Counted from the first letter of the stretch, positions 1 through 12,225 are shown. The stretch is 64,000 bases of DNA from Frigoribacterium faeni (GCF_007988805.1 NZ_BJUV01000015.1:27020-91019); one strand, 5' to 3'. The notes: generated by a model from the letters alone, not told the origin. Program-made: numbers and translations.

Positions 1-2
1 TC

Positions 3-2753
3 ACCCTCCTGCGCCGGGCCCAGGCGTCGAAGGGCGTCTTCTCGATCGACGAGCTGTTCAAGCAGTTCGTGCTGACGCAGCCCAAGGCGCTCAGCCGGTG
101 GGAGACCACGCTCGGCACCTACCGGGAGGCCTCCGCGCTCTACGACGTCTTCGAGACCACGCGCAAGAAGCTCGGCGTGCTCGAGAACGTGCCCGCGCTC
201 GCCGACCGGTACGAGCTCGCCGGGCACGACGCCTCGGCGAAGCGCCGCCTCCTGGTCGACGACGCCGGCCCCAGCCGGCTGCGCGTCTGGCTGGCCGAGA
301 GGGTCGGCACCTGGGTCAGCGGCGAGGTCGACCGGGTGACGGCCGACAAGCGCCGGCAGACCGAGGCGAGGAGGAGCGCCGCGGCGGACGAGGACGCCGC
401 GTTCCGGGGCCGCGAGAGCGCCCTGGCCCAGATCGCCGATCTCGGGGGCGACCCGTCGCAGTCGCTCCGCGAGCACGTGGCGCACGCCGAGCGAGGGCTC
501 GCGCAGATCGAGCGCGAGCGCGGCCGGCTGGCCGCCGTGCTCGACGGCACCGGCGAGGCCCTGCCGCGGTCCGCCGACGAGCTCGCCGCCCTGCAGCAGC
601 GGGCCGACCGGCTCGCCGACGACGACGCCGTCGCCCGCCGGGCCGGCGCCGACGAGCGAACCGAGCTGGCCGCGCGCATCAGCGAGGCGAAACGCGCCCT
701 CGCCGCACGTCGGAAGCAGAAGCAGTCCTTCGAGCAGCGACGCAGCAACGTGCCCGACGACGCCGTCGAGCGACGCCTGCGGATCGCTCAGGGGGCCGGC
801 GTGCCGGTCTCGAGCCTGCCCTACGCCGGCGAGCTGTTCGAGGTCGCCCCGGAGCACGAGGGCTGGTCGGTGGCGATCGAGCGGGTGCTCGGCGATCTGG
901 CCACGCACCTCCTGGTCGACCGTGCGCGGTTCGACGCGGTGCGCCGCTTCGTCAACGACAACGACATGCGGGGGCGCCTCACGCTCGTGCCCGCGACGAC
1001 CGGCGTCCGCCCGCAGCGCGAGGCGATCGAGCGGACCGTGCCGGCGATGGTGCAGCTCGACGAGTCGAGCCCGTTCGCCGGCTGGCTGCACGACGAGCTG
1101 GTCGGCGACCGCAGCGTGCTCTGCGTCGAGGAGGCCGATCAGCTCGACGAGCCGCTGCCCTCCGGGGTCACGGGCGCCGTGACCCGCACGGGCCTCCGCA
1201 CCGGGGCGCGCCGTCGCGTGGTCAAGGACGACCGGCGCACGCGCTCGTGGATCGGCTTCGACAACGGCTCGCGCATCTCCGAGTTGTCCGACGAGATCGC
1301 GACCCTCGACCGCGACCTGGCCGAGGCCCGCGCCGCCTGGGACGCCGCCGAGGCCGAGGCGACCGAGCGTCGCCGCGTGCAGCAGGCCGTGGCGCGGTCG
1401 ACGGAGTTCACCTGGGCCGACCTCGACGCCGCCCCCGCCCGGCGGCGCCTCGACGAGCTGACCGCGCAGCTCGACCGTCTCGCCACCGAGCGGCCCGAGA
1501 TCGGCACGCTGCAGGCGGAGGCGGCGAAGCACGACGACGACCGGCTCGCCGCCGTGCGACGCGGCTCGGCCGTGCAGCAGCTGCTCGACCAGCTCGAGGC
1601 GACGCACGCCACCCTCGTCGACATCGAGGACGCCTTCAGCGACGCCCTGGCGCTGGCCGAGGCCGAGCCGCTCACCGACGACGAGCGCGCGCTGCTCGCC
1701 CCGCTGCCGTTCGCGGCACCCCGCGAGGTCGCCGACGTCGAGCGCGCCTACCGCGACGCCGCCGCCCAGCTGCGCTCCCAGGTCGACGCCCACGATCGGG
1801 AGCGGAGCCAGACCGAGAACACGCTGGTCGTGGTCTTCGAGCGCTACCTCGAGCTCGACCGCTCGGCCGGCATCGACGCCACGATCGACAGCCTGCCCGC
1901 CGTGCGGGCGATCCATCGGACCCTGCTCGACGACGACCTGCCCCAGGCGAAGCAGCGCTGGCTGGAGAAGGCCGGCAGCGACATGGGCGACAGCCTCCGG
2001 GCGCTCCTCGTGCAGATCGAGGAGGACGGCCACGTGATCAGGCGCGGCGTCCGGCCGATCTCGCAGGCGCTGCGGGCCATCGAGTTCCGTCAGGGGTCGA
2101 CGCTCGACATCGAGCCCCGGCCGGTGTCGAACGGCGACCTGCAGGAGTTCCGGCGGACGCTGCGCGAGCACACGTCGGGGGCCGCCGGCGACGCGACCCG
2201 CGCCTCCTCGGATCCCGACGTCGTCGAGCGGCGGTTCCTCGCCCTGCGGCACGACCTCGCGCACCTCGAGGAGCGCTCGCGGGCGGGCGAGGCGTGGCGC
2301 CGCCGGGTCCTCGACGCGCGCGAGCACTACCAGTTCCGGGCGATCGAGACGCGTCGGGACGGCACGCAGATCGTGCACGAGGGCGTGGCCGGCAAATCGG
2401 GCGGCGAGGGGCAGGAGCTGATCGCGTTCGTGCTCGGCGCGGCCCTGAGGTTCCGGCTGGGCGACGGCACCGACCGGGTGCCGACCTACGCGCCGATCGT
2501 GCTCGACGAGGGCTTCGTCAAGGCCGACAACGAATACACCGGTCGGTCGTTGGCGGCCTTCCGGTCGTTGGGGTTCCAGCTCGTCGTCGGCGCGCCGCGC
2601 GACAAGGTCAACGCGTTCGAGCAGCACGTCGAGAGCGTCGCGTACATCTCGAGCGACCCGTCGGACCCCGAGCTGTCGCGCATCTACCCCCTCACGATCC
2701 GCCAGGCGATGGAGGTCGAGCGGCACGGTCTCGACCCCGCCGCGCTCGACTGA
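3..2753 (+). CDS. SMC/MukB-like ATPase, JetC-type, C-terminal part
   Basis: The frame is open from the first base, so the gene begins left of the window; 916 residues are visible. Long charged, Ala/Glu/Arg-rich stretches look like coiled coil and flank a central globular segment (the hinge-like part containing GWSVAIERVLGD). Near the C-terminus an ABC signature GKSGGEGQE is followed by a Walker B-like PIVLDEGF, as in SMC, SbcC and MukB heads. The general look, with the late segment SLGFQLVVGAPRDKV, matches JetC/MksF proteins of Wadjet, which act against plasmids by loop extrusion. The JetD nuclease is not next to it: the following gene is convergent and is a TetR regulator. JetA and JetB, if present, lie outside the window. 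A short segment near residue 731 (ATRASSDP) is encoded by a dispersed DNA repeat. Alternative: another SbcC-like repair ATPase. Confidence 0.75.
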   Translation, partial: TLLRRAQASKGVFSIDELFKQFVLTQPKALSRWETTLGTYREASALYDVFETTRKKLGVLENVPALADRYELAGHDASAKRRLLVDDAGPSRLRVWLAERVGTWVSGEVDRVTADKRRQTEARRSAAADEDAAFRGRESALAQIADLGGDPSQSLREHVAHAERGLAQIERERGRLAAVLDGTGEALPRSADELAALQQRADRLADDDAVARRAGADERTELAARISEAKRALAARRKQKQSFEQRRSNVPDDAVERRLRIAQGAGVPVSSLPYAGELFEVAPEHEGWSVAIERVLGDLATHLLVDRARFDAVRRFVNDNDMRGRLTLVPATTGVRPQREAIERTVPAMVQLDESSPFAGWLHDELVGDRSVLCVEEADQLDEPLPSGVTGAVTRTGLRTGARRRVVKDDRRTRSWIGFDNGSRISELSDEIATLDRDLAEARAAWDAAEAEATERRRVQQAVARSTEFTWADLDAAPARRRLDELTAQLDRLATERPEIGTLQAEAAKHDDDRLAAVRRGSAVQQLLDQLEATHATLVDIEDAFSDALALAEAEPLTDDERALLAPLPFAAPREVADVERAYRDAAAQLRSQVDAHDRERSQTENTLVVVFERYLELDRSAGIDATIDSLPAVRAIHRTLLDDDLPQAKQRWLEKAGSDMGDSLRALLVQIEEDGHVIRRGVRPISQALRAIEFRQGSTLDIEPRPVSNGDLQEFRRTLREHTSGAAGDATRASSDPDVVERRFLALRHDLAHLEERSRAGEAWRRRVLDAREHYQFRAIETRRDGTQIVHEGVAGKSGGEGQELIAFVLGAALRFRLGDGTDRVPTYAPIVLDEGFVKADNEYTGRSLAAFRSLGFQLVVGAPRDKVNAFEQHVESVAYISSDPSDPELSRIYPLTIRQAMEVERHGLDPAALD

Positions 2754-2768
2754 TCCGCGCCTCCCCGG

Positions 2769-2802
2769 CCCGCGCCTCCCCGGCCCGCTCAGGAGGCGCG
2801 GG
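2769..2802. terminator. Inverted repeat between convergent genes, possible bidirectional terminator
   Basis: Arms of 11 bp (CCCGCGCCTCC at 2769-2779 and GGAGGCGCGGG at 2792-2802) enclose a 12-base loop. It lies between the stop codons of the JetC-like gene and the tetR gene. No U-tract follows, so termination is an inference from position. The arms are two opposed copies of a dispersed motif found through the left half of the window. Confidence 0.45.
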
Positions 2803-3435
2803 TCAGCCCGTGAAGGAGGCGCCGGTCTCGTGCTCGAGGAACGTGCACATCCACTGCAGCGCCAGCTCGCTCGTCAGCCCGGGAGCCTTCTGCGCGAGCT
2901 GCGTGGCGAGGCCGTCGCTGTAGGCGGCCAGCTTGAGGGCGAGGGCGGAGGGATCGGCGGTGGTGAAGCGGCCGTCCGCGACGCCGCGCCGCAGGGTGCG
3001 GGTCAGGCAGGCCTCCCAGACCCGGATCCGCTCGACGTACTCGGCGGCGACGGCGGGCTTGCGGGCCACGGCCGTCCAGTAGTCCGACCAGAGCCGCCAG
3101 TGCTCGTCCGTCTCGTCCGTCGCCGCGAAGAGCGGATCGACCAGCATCCGGACGCCGACCACGGGGTCGGGCTCGGCGTCGACGGCCTCGATGATCGAGG
3201 AGTAGAACCGCGCCGTCTCGAGCACGACGACCTCGTTCAGGATCTCGGCGACGCTCGCGAAGTGGTAGGTGACCGTGCCGATCGACACGCCGGCCCCGGC
3301 CGCGATGTCCCGCAGGCGGGTGGCCCCGAGCCCGTCGCGCAGGATGACCCCGCGCGCGGCCTCGACGATCAGCGCCCGGCGCACGGCCGGCTTCTGCCGC
3401 GTGCCCGGGGGCGGTGTCGCCGCCGCCGCGCTCAC
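2803..3435 (-). CDS. TetR/AcrR family transcriptional regulator
   Basis: This is a 210-residue protein, the usual TetR length. The N-terminal helix-turn-helix is clear: a stretch beginning RRALIVEAARGVI, then GLGATRLRDIAAGAGVSIG and VTYHF, the typical TetR recognition region. The rest is an all-helical ligand-binding domain. The GTG start at 3435 is chosen because GTGA overlaps the stop of the upstream hydrolase gene by four bases; an open extension further upstream only shadows that gene. It is the last gene of the six-gene peptide-uptake operon and probably senses a substrate or product of it. The 22-bp palindrome at 11396-11417, before the first gene, is a plausible operator, giving autoregulation of the whole unit. 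Confidence 0.88.
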   Translation of the reverse strand: MSAAAATPPPGTRQKPAVRRALIVEAARGVILRDGLGATRLRDIAAGAGVSIGTVTYHFASVAEILNEVVVLETARFYSSIIEAVDAEPDPVVGVRMLVDPLFAATDETDEHWRLWSDYWTAVARKPAVAAEYVERIRVWEACLTRTLRRGVADGRFTTADPSALALKLAAYSDGLATQLAQKAPGLTSELALQWMCTFLEHETGASFTG

Positions 3436-5773
3436 GCCGACGTCCGCGGCACGCGCTCGTCGAACGAGCGCTCGGCGACCAGCACGACCTCGGCCTCGGG
3501 CCCGCCGTCGCGCGCCCACGCCGTGACGGTGTTCTCGACCCGGAACTCGGCGGCCGACGCCGTCACCCGCGAGCTCGTCTCGAGCCAGGCCCGCCAATCG
3601 GGCTTCTCGAGCCCGATCGCCCAGCGCGACTCGGCGGACGCCGACAGCGGGTCGCCGTCGACGATGCGGTAGGTCTCACGGCTGTCCTCGGTGAAGACGA
3701 GCCCGTCGGGGTAGACGCGCCCGCCGCCGTAGCCGGGATCGACGTCGAGCACCCACTCGCCCGTGCCCACGTCGTGCGACACGCTGCGCTGCGGCAGGTC
3801 CGAGGTCGCCGGCAGGGCGCGGATCGCCAGGGGCTCCGCCCGCTGAGGGGCCTCGAAGACGATGCCGTCGTCGACCGGCCCCTCGTCGCGCCCCCGGGTC
3901 CAGACGGGCAGGGTCACGCTGCTGCGCTCGGGTGCGACGGTCAGGGTCGCCTCGACGGGGTGCGGCCAGACCCACGGCCAGTAGGCCGACGAGACGGCGA
4001 TCCGGAGGCGGTGGCCGGCCGGGAGGGAGTGCCCGGTCGAGACCAGCTCGACCCGCACGGTCTGCTCGACCCGCGCCTCCATCGGGTCGTCGGCGCGATC
4101 GCGCCCGTTCCTCTTGTTCAGGTTGAGCACTCCCCGGGTCACGAGGGTGGAGGCGCCGTCGGGGGCGACGTCGCAGAGCCGCACGATGACGGTGGCGTCG
4201 GGCACGTCGCTCGTCACGGCGAGGTCGACGACGACCCGGCCGAGCAGGTCGAGGGGCGCGTCGCCGCCGTCGCCGACCACCAGGTCGAAGCAGACCGAGC
4301 GGCCGTCCTCCGCGCGCTGATCCGGCGGCAGGTCGGTGGCGTTGCCGAACGGGAAGAACCGGCCCGCATCGAGCCCGGTGCTCTGCGGCGAGCGGACGAC
4401 GACGTCGCCGTGCCCGCCGCCGCGCAGCGCGCTCAGCGGCACGGTGCGGGCGTCGGTCTCCCGTGCCGGCCAGGACGACGCCGCGACCCAGCGCCCCGTG
4501 CGGTTCGCGTAGTAGGTCGCCGGCGGCTCGGAGTCGTTGATCCAGGCGCGGAGGGCGGGCTCCTCGTCGACGCCGGTGGGGATGCCCTGCAGCCAGCGGT
4601 CCCACCAGCGCAGGGTCTCCTGCAGGAACCCGATGCCCGGTCCGGGAGCGAGCCCGCGGTCCGGGTACTGGTGCGACCAGGGTCCGATGATGCCCTTGAC
4701 CGGGGCGTCGACGTTCTCGACCAGACGAAGGACCGCGTCGCGGTACGGGTCGGCCCAGCCGCCGACGGCGAGCACGGCGGCGCGGATCGACGAGTGGTCC
4801 TCGCAGACGCTGCCGTGACGCCAGTAGTCGTCGCGCTCCTGGTGCGAGAGCCAGGTGGTCGTCATCGGGCGGTTGTGCTCGAGGCGCTCGCGCCAGCGGG
4901 CGATCCAGTCGGCCCCGACGACCTCCGGCCGCGGGGGTCGCGAGTTGAAGGCGAACATGGTGCCGCCCCACGAGGCCATGTCGATGCCGAGCACGGCGCC
5001 GCCCATGTAGTGCACGTCGTTGTCGTAGCGGTCGTCGGTCGAGCAGACGGTGACGATCGCCTTGAGCGCGGCGGGGGCGCGGCCGGCGAGCTGGAGGGCG
5101 TTGAACCCGCCCCACGAGATGCCGAACGCGCCGACGGCGCCGGTCGACCAGGGTCGCGCGGCGAGCCACTCGATCAGGGCGACGCCGTCGGCGAGCTCCT
5201 GCTCGGAGTACTCGTCGTCGAACAGCCCGTCGCTCGACCCGGTGCCGCGGATGTCGACCCGGACCGAGGCATAGCCGCGGGCGGCGTACCAGGGGTGCCG
5301 CTCGCTGTCCCGCGGGGCGGTCCAGTCGTCGAGGCGGTAGGGCAGGTACTCGAGCAGCACGGGCACCGGCTCGTCGGTGATCGGCGCCCAGATGCGGGCG
5401 TGCAGCCGGGTGCCGTCGGGCATCGGCACCCACTCGTCGCGGACGGCGACCGGCAGGACGCCCTGCGCGTTCAGCTCGCGGGCGCCGGCCTGGACCCGGG
5501 CGTCGTCGAGGAGGCGCGCCTCGGCTCGTCGACGCCGCTCGCGATCGGCCTCGACCTCGGCCCGGTCGGGGAACGGGAGCTCACGGAGGACCCGGTCGCC
5601 CGTCCCGTCGCCGCCGCCGCCGTCGGCTGCTCCGGACTCCTGCCGCCGCTCGGTGCCGCCCACGCGATCCGCCGCCGGATCTCCGGAGTCGCCGACCCGC
5701 GACGGGTCCGGGCGTCCTGAGTTCTCGACCCGCGCCTCCTCGGCTCGTTCGTCCGTGCTCGTGGCGTCGTGGG

Positions 5774-5777
<4 letters not shown>
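3432..5777 (-). CDS. CocE/NonD family serine hydrolase (X-Pro dipeptidyl-peptidase-like)
   Basis: This 781-residue protein has an alpha/beta-hydrolase domain with nucleophile motif GISWGG (Ser221) preceded by VRVDIRGTGSSDG, the typical CocE/PepX pattern, and a C-terminal jelly-roll half (PF08530-like). PWSHQYPDRG probably supplies the catalytic His. Enzymes of this family hydrolyse acyl esters or release X-Pro dipeptides. Its place in a peptide ABC-transporter operon suggests cleavage of an imported peptide, but substrate choice is an inference. No signal peptide is visible, so it should be cytoplasmic. The GTG start at 5777 overlaps the ATPase stop by four bases. The first 110 or so residues are charged, Gly-rich and probably disordered; residues 12-19 come from the dispersed GC-rich repeat. 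It overlaps tetR by four bases. Confidence 0.87.
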
Positions 5778-7683
<1,906 letters not shown>

Positions 7684-7687
<4 letters not shown>

Positions 7688-8661
7688 GAGACCGCCCCTT
7701 TCTGCGCGCGGTCGACGCCCAGCGACTTGCTGAGCCCGTCCGCGCTGAGGTTGAGCCCGATCACGAGCGTGGCGAGGGCGACGACGGGGGCGAGCGTGCC
7801 CCACGGGACGACGGTCAGGGCGGTGCGGTTCTCCTGCACCATCAGCCCCCAGTCGGGCGTCGGCGGGTTGGCGCCGAACCCGAGGAACGACAGGGTCGAG
7901 ATCAGCAGCACGATCCAGGAGGCGCGCATCGCGTACTCCACGAGCACCACGTCGGTCACGTTCGGCAGGATCTCGCGGAACACGACGCTCAGCGGCTTCT
8001 CGCCGCGGGCGCGGGCGGCGGTCACGTAGTCCTGCGTGATGACGGTGCGCGCCGCTCCGCGCACGACGCGGGTCACGGCGGGCGCGTAGATCACCGTGAC
8101 GGCGAGCACGATCACCCAGAGCCCGGAGTCGAACACGGTGACGACGACCAGCAGCGCGAGGATCGACGGCACGCTGAGCAGCGCGTCGACGATGCGCATG
8201 ACGACCTCGTCGAACCAGTCGTCGGCGTACGCGGTCACGCAGCCGAGCACCGTGCCGATCGCGACGGCGATGGTCGTGGCGAGGAACGTCACGACGAGGG
8301 CGTAGCGCCCTCCGTTCAGGGTGCGCGACAGGATGTCGCGCCCGTACTGGTCGGTGCCGAGCCAGTGCGCCCCGCTCGATCCGGTCAGGGCGGCGGTCGA
8401 GTCGGTGGCGACCGGGTCGTGCCCCGAGATCACGGGGGCGAGCACGGCCAGCAGCACGTGCAGGGCGATCAGGCCGAGTCCGATGCGCAGGGCCGAGGAG
8501 GCGCGGAGGCTGCTGGTCAGACCGGTCGCCATCCCGTGCAGTCGCCGGGGCAGGCCGCCGGGGGTCTGCGGTCCGCCGGGCCGTCCCGTGGGGGCGACGC
8601 GCGCCTCCTCGGTCCCGACGCCGCCGCGGCCGCCGGTGCCTCCGCTGTCCGTCGTGCTCAT
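7684..8661 (-). CDS. Dipeptide/oligopeptide ABC transporter permease, DppC type
   Basis: This 325-residue protein has about six membrane helices after a Gly-rich, poorly conserved N-terminus of about 45 residues. HWLGTDQYGRDILSR and the EAA-loop segment ARARGEKPLSVVFREILPN are hallmarks of DppC/OppC permeases. The ATG at 8661 overlaps the preceding permease stop as ATGA and was preferred over a much longer upstream open stretch that only shadows that gene. A copy of the dispersed repeat encodes TEEARVAP in the N-terminal tail. Confidence 0.92.
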
Positions 8662-9767
8662 GAGCGGGCCTTCCGTCGGGTGCGCAGTCTCGGATCGAGC
8701 GCGAGGGCGATGAGGTCGGCGGCCAGGTTGCAGACGACGTAGACCAGGGCGCTGACCACGGCGATCGCCTGGATCGTCGGCAGGTCGCGGTTGAAGACGG
8801 ACTCGAGCATGAGCTTGCCCATGCCCGGGTAGTTGAAGACGTTCTCGACGACCACGACTCCCCCGAGCAGCCAGGCGACGTTCAGCGCGACCACGTTGAG
8901 CGTCGGCAGCAGCGCGCTCGGCACCGCGTGTCGCCAGACCACCTGACGCGTCGACAGGCCCTTGAGCTCGGCCGTGGTGACGAACTCGCTCGCCATCACG
9001 TCGATCGTCGACGACCGCGCGGTGCGCACGATGTAGGCGGCCATCGCGAGGGTCAGCACGATCACGGGCAGCCAGACGCTCGGCAGCAGCTCGGCGACGG
9101 TGGCGCTGTCGCCGCGGAGCACGACGGCCGGGAAGATCGGGATGGCGATCGCGAACAGCAGCACGAGGATCGTCGCGACCATGAACTCGGGCACGCTCAT
9201 CACGACCAGGCTGATCAGCGAGATCGCGTGATCGCTCGGGCGTCCGCGGCGGACCCCGGCGATCACGCCGAGGGTCAGTGACAGGGTGACTCCGACGATC
9301 ATCGCCGGCAGCGCGATCAGCATGCTGTTGCGGAACGCGATCAGCAGGTCGGGGCCCACCGGGGCGCCGCTGACCAGCGAGAGCCCGAAGTCGCCGCGCA
9401 CGGCGCCGAGCAGCCACTCGCCGTAGCGGGCCCAGACGTTCTGGTCGAGGCCGAGCGTCTCGCGGAGCGCGGCGAGCGCGTCGGGCGTGGCGTCCTGCCC
9501 GAGCAGCTGCTGGGCGACGTCGCCGGGCAGCGCCTGCACGGCGAAGAAGACGAAGAACGACGCGAGCAGCACCGTCAGGAGGGCGGTGCCGACGCGGCGG
9601 GCGACGACGATCAGCGTCGCCGCGACCGCGGGGCCGGTCGAGGAGGTGCGGGTCGGGCCGGGCTCCGCCGTCTCGCTCTCGACGGCCCGCATCGCGTCGC
9701 GGCCGCGCGTGGCGGCGGAGCGCGGGGTCGGCGGGGTCGTGCGGTCCGCGTCGGTCGTGGGGCTCAT
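8658..9767 (-). CDS. Dipeptide/oligopeptide ABC transporter permease, DppB type
   Basis: This 369-residue permease has a hydrophilic N-terminal tail of about 50 residues and then six predicted helices. FFAVQALPGD near the first helix and the EAA-loop segment ELKGLSTRQVVWRHAVPSAL are typical of DppB/OppB proteins. It pairs with the DppC-type permease encoded next. The ATG at 9767 overlaps the stop of the binding-protein gene (ATGA). Confidence 0.92.
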   Translation of the reverse strand: MSPTTDADRTTPPTPRSAATRGRDAMRAVESETAEPGPTRTSSTGPAVAATLIVVARRVGTALLTVLLASFFVFFAVQALPGDVAQQLLGQDATPDALAALRETLGLDQNVWARYGEWLLGAVRGDFGLSLVSGAPVGPDLLIAFRNSMLIALPAMIVGVTLSLTLGVIAGVRRGRPSDHAISLISLVVMSVPEFMVATILVLLFAIAIPIFPAVVLRGDSATVAELLPSVWLPVIVLTLAMAAYIVRTARSSTIDVMASEFVTTAELKGLSTRQVVWRHAVPSALLPTLNVVALNVAWLLGGVVVVENVFNYPGMGKLMLESVFNRDLPTIQAIAVVSALVYVVCNLAADLIALALDPRLRTRRKARS

Positions 9768-11377
9768 GCGCGCAGTCCGATCTGCAGGTAGTCGAACTCG
9801 AAGCCGTACTCGCGGTAGTTGACGACCTCGCGTGACAGCCCGACGAGGCGGTCGCCGAACATCGGGGTCATGTCGGCGCTGTCCTCGACGACGATGCGCT
9901 GGGCGTCCTGGTAGAGGGTGCGGCGGCGGTCGTCGTCCATCTCGGCGCGGGCGTCGTCGAGCAGGCCGTCGAAGGTCGGGTTCGACCAGGCGCTCTCGTT
10001 GTACGACGAGCCCGTGCGGAAGATCTGGTTGAGCAGCTGATCGATCGGGCGACCGGTGAACCAGTAGCTGACCATCAGCGGCTTCTGCATCCAGATCTGC
10101 GTGTAGTACGAGTCGGACGAGGCGTTCCGCACGGTCAGGTCGACGCCGGCGTCGCGGACGGCGTCGCGGTAGGCGACGGCCATCGGGGTGAAGACCGACT
10201 CGTAGCTGGACGTGTAGATCTCGGTGCGGAGCCCCTCCCGGCCGGCCCGCTTCAGCAGGGCGCGCGCCTTGTCGGGGTCGTACTCGCGCTGCTCGTCGAG
10301 CCAGACGGCCTGCGAGGGAGGCACGGGGTTGTCCCAGCCGGGCGAGCCGGTGCCCTGCAGGGCGGTCGCGACGACCGCCGTCGGGTCGTAGGCCAGCTTC
10401 ATCGCCTGGCGCACGAGCGGGTCGCTGAACTCGTCGCTCGTGGCGAGCATCGGGATCGTGTACCACTGCGCGTCCGGGGCCCGGGCGACGGTCGCCCCGG
10501 CCGAGGCGCTGACGACCTGGGCGGTGGCGAAGTCGAGGTTGGTCTGGCTGATCAGGTCGATCTGGCCGGCGAGCAGGGCGTTGACCCGCGCCGTCGTGTC
10601 CTGGATCGAGTAGAAGTCGATGCCGTCGAGCACCGGGCGGCCGGCGAAGTGGTCCTCGAACGCCTCGACGCTGCCGGTGCCCGCGGGCTCGAAGCCCGAC
10701 AGCCGGAACGGCCCGGTTCCGATGCCGGTGCGTCCGATGCCGCCGCCCTCGGCGGGGTCGGCGCTGCCCTCGGGGATGATGTAGCACTGGTACGCGGTCA
10801 GCAGCGAGGGGAACTCGGCGTTCGGCGTCAGCAGGTCGATGCGCAGGGTGAGAGGATCGGGGGCGCTCATGCCGCCGGGGCCGATCATGGCGGCGAGCAC
10901 CTCCCCCTGGGGCGAGGCCGTGTCGGGGTCGAGGATGTGCTCGATCGAGTAGATCGCGTCGGCGGCGGTGAAGCGGCGTCCGTCGTGGAACCGCACGCCC
11001 TCGCGCAGCCGGAAGGTCCAGCTCGTGCCGTCGGCGTTCGCGGACCAGTCGGCGGCGAGGTCGGGCACGGTGACGCCCGCGTCGTCGAGCTTGACCAGGC
11101 GGTTGTAGAGCGCGCCGAGGTACTCGTAGGCCGAGAGCGAGCTGGCGGAGTCGAGGGTCTCGGCCGCGGATGCGGCGGGCCGGGCGATGCGGAGGCGCCC
11201 GCCCCGGGCGGCGGTGCCCGTCGCGGCGGCCTCGGGGATGGTCGGCGTGCTGCGGGCCGGCGCGCATCCGGCGAGCGTGAGGAGCCCGGCCAGGCTCGCG
11301 AGGCCGGCGGCGCCGGCCAGCACGGTGCGGCGACTCGGCTGCGACCGGTGGTCGGAGGAGGGGACGAGCGGTGTCAT
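9764..11377 (-). CDS. Peptide-type ABC transporter substrate-binding lipoprotein (family 5)
   Basis: This 537-residue extracytoplasmic solute receptor is of the family that binds di- and oligopeptides, opines or nickel. The N-terminus has a twin-arginine motif (SRRTVLAGAAG) and a lipobox LAGC with Cys38 as the lipid anchor, so it should be exported folded through Tat and tethered to the membrane. The mature part has family-5 features such as WTFRLREGVRFHDG. It is the first gene of the six-gene leftward operon, with every junction overlapping by four bases. Ligand identity cannot be read from sequence. Confidence 0.92.
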   Translation of the reverse strand: MTPLVPSSDHRSQPSRRTVLAGAAGLASLAGLLTLAGCAPARSTPTIPEAAATGTAARGGRLRIARPAASAAETLDSASSLSAYEYLGALYNRLVKLDDAGVTVPDLAADWSANADGTSWTFRLREGVRFHDGRRFTAADAIYSIEHILDPDTASPQGEVLAAMIGPGGMSAPDPLTLRIDLLTPNAEFPSLLTAYQCYIIPEGSADPAEGGGIGRTGIGTGPFRLSGFEPAGTGSVEAFEDHFAGRPVLDGIDFYSIQDTTARVNALLAGQIDLISQTNLDFATAQVVSASAGATVARAPDAQWYTIPMLATSDEFSDPLVRQAMKLAYDPTAVVATALQGTGSPGWDNPVPPSQAVWLDEQREYDPDKARALLKRAGREGLRTEIYTSSYESVFTPMAVAYRDAVRDAGVDLTVRNASSDSYYTQIWMQKPLMVSYWFTGRPIDQLLNQIFRTGSSYNESAWSNPTFDGLLDDARAEMDDDRRRTLYQDAQRIVVEDSADMTPMFGDRLVGLSREVVNYREYGFEFDYLQIGLRA

Positions 11378-11395
11378 TCGGGAATGGCCTTCCGT

Positions 11396-11417
11396 TTATC
11401 GTTCCGCTGAACGATAA
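11396..11417. promoter_or_regulatory. 22-bp palindrome, candidate TetR operator
   Basis: Perfect 8-bp arms TTATCGTT and AACGATAA flank a 6-base centre, 19 bp upstream of the first gene of the peptide operon. Size and symmetry fit a TetR-family operator, and the operon's own last gene is a TetR regulator. The link is an inference from position. Confidence 0.55.
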
Positions 11418-11594
11418 GGCAGATCCGTGACGACCACGAACCCGGGCCCCACCTTTTACGCACTCGTTACACCGCCCGACGCACCCCGCGCCTCCTGGGC
11501 TCCTGACCCCGCGCATCCTCGGCACGGCTCCCCATCTGCCGGGCACCGGCCGGACGCCGAGGAGGCGCGGGGCTGCGGTAACGTGCGTCACCTC

Positions 11595-12209
11595 ATGAGA
11601 CTCCTGCTGATCCGCCACGGCGAGACCGCCGACAACGTCGCCCGCACGATCGGGTCGCGGCCTCCCGGCCCGCCCCTCTCCGAGCGTGGCCTCGAGCAGG
11701 CCACGGCCCTCGCCGCCTCGCTCGCCGGGACGCCGCTCGCCGCCGTGCACTCGTCGCGGGCCCTGCGGGCGGTGCAGACGGCGTCGGTCGTGGCCGAGGC
11801 GCTCGACGTGCCGCACGTCGAGCTCGACGGTCTGCTCGAGATCGACGCCGGCGACCTCGAGGGCCTCCCCTACGCCGAGGCGATGCAGGGTTACGCCGGC
11901 ACGATGCAGCGCTGGTGGGTCGACCCCGAAGCGCGGATCCCGGGCGGCGAGAGCGGCGTCGGGTTCATGGCGCGCTTCGACCGGGCCGTCGCCGCCGTCG
12001 AGGCCGCCGCCGGGTCGCCCGACGCGACGGTCGCGATCGTCTCGCACGAGGCCGCGATCTGCGTCTGGGCGTCGAGCACGGCGACCAACCTCGACGCGGA
12101 GTTCAGCCGCACGCATGGCGTCGCGAACACGGGCGTCGTCGTGCTCGAGGGCTCGAGCGTCGACGGCTGGCGCGCCGCCGAGTGGGACGGCGAGCCGCTC
12201 TCCGTCTGA
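11595..12209 (+). CDS. Histidine phosphatase (phosphoglycerate mutase-like) family protein
   Basis: This 204-residue protein starts MRLLLIRHGE: the RHG motif (His8 is the phospho-acceptor) opens branch 1 of the histidine phosphatase superfamily. LSERGLEQA, a conserved Arg in SSRALRAVQTA and the second catalytic His in IVSHEAAI complete the pattern. The substrate is not predictable. The ATG at 11595 is used because the RHG motif must sit near the N-terminus. A TAACGT element 10 bases upstream could give a very short or leaderless transcript. It is divergent from the peptide operon. Confidence 0.88.
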   Translation: MRLLLIRHGETADNVARTIGSRPPGPPLSERGLEQATALAASLAGTPLAAVHSSRALRAVQTASVVAEALDVPHVELDGLLEIDAGDLEGLPYAEAMQGYAGTMQRWWVDPEARIPGGESGVGFMARFDRAVAAVEAAAGSPDATVAIVSHEAAICVWASSTATNLDAEFSRTHGVANTGVVVLEGSSVDGWRAAEWDGEPLSV

Positions 12210-12225
12210 CCGCGTCGGCCCCGGG

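Noticed and set aside
1..2753. A complete Wadjet system.
   Set aside because: Only one JetC-like gene, truncated by the window edge, is visible.
98..2923. Very long open frames antisense or frame-shifted to real genes (also at 3414-5720, 5789-8029 and 33995-39325).
   Set aside because: They are Arg/Ala/Pro-rich, lack domains, and mirror the high third-position GC of the true genes.
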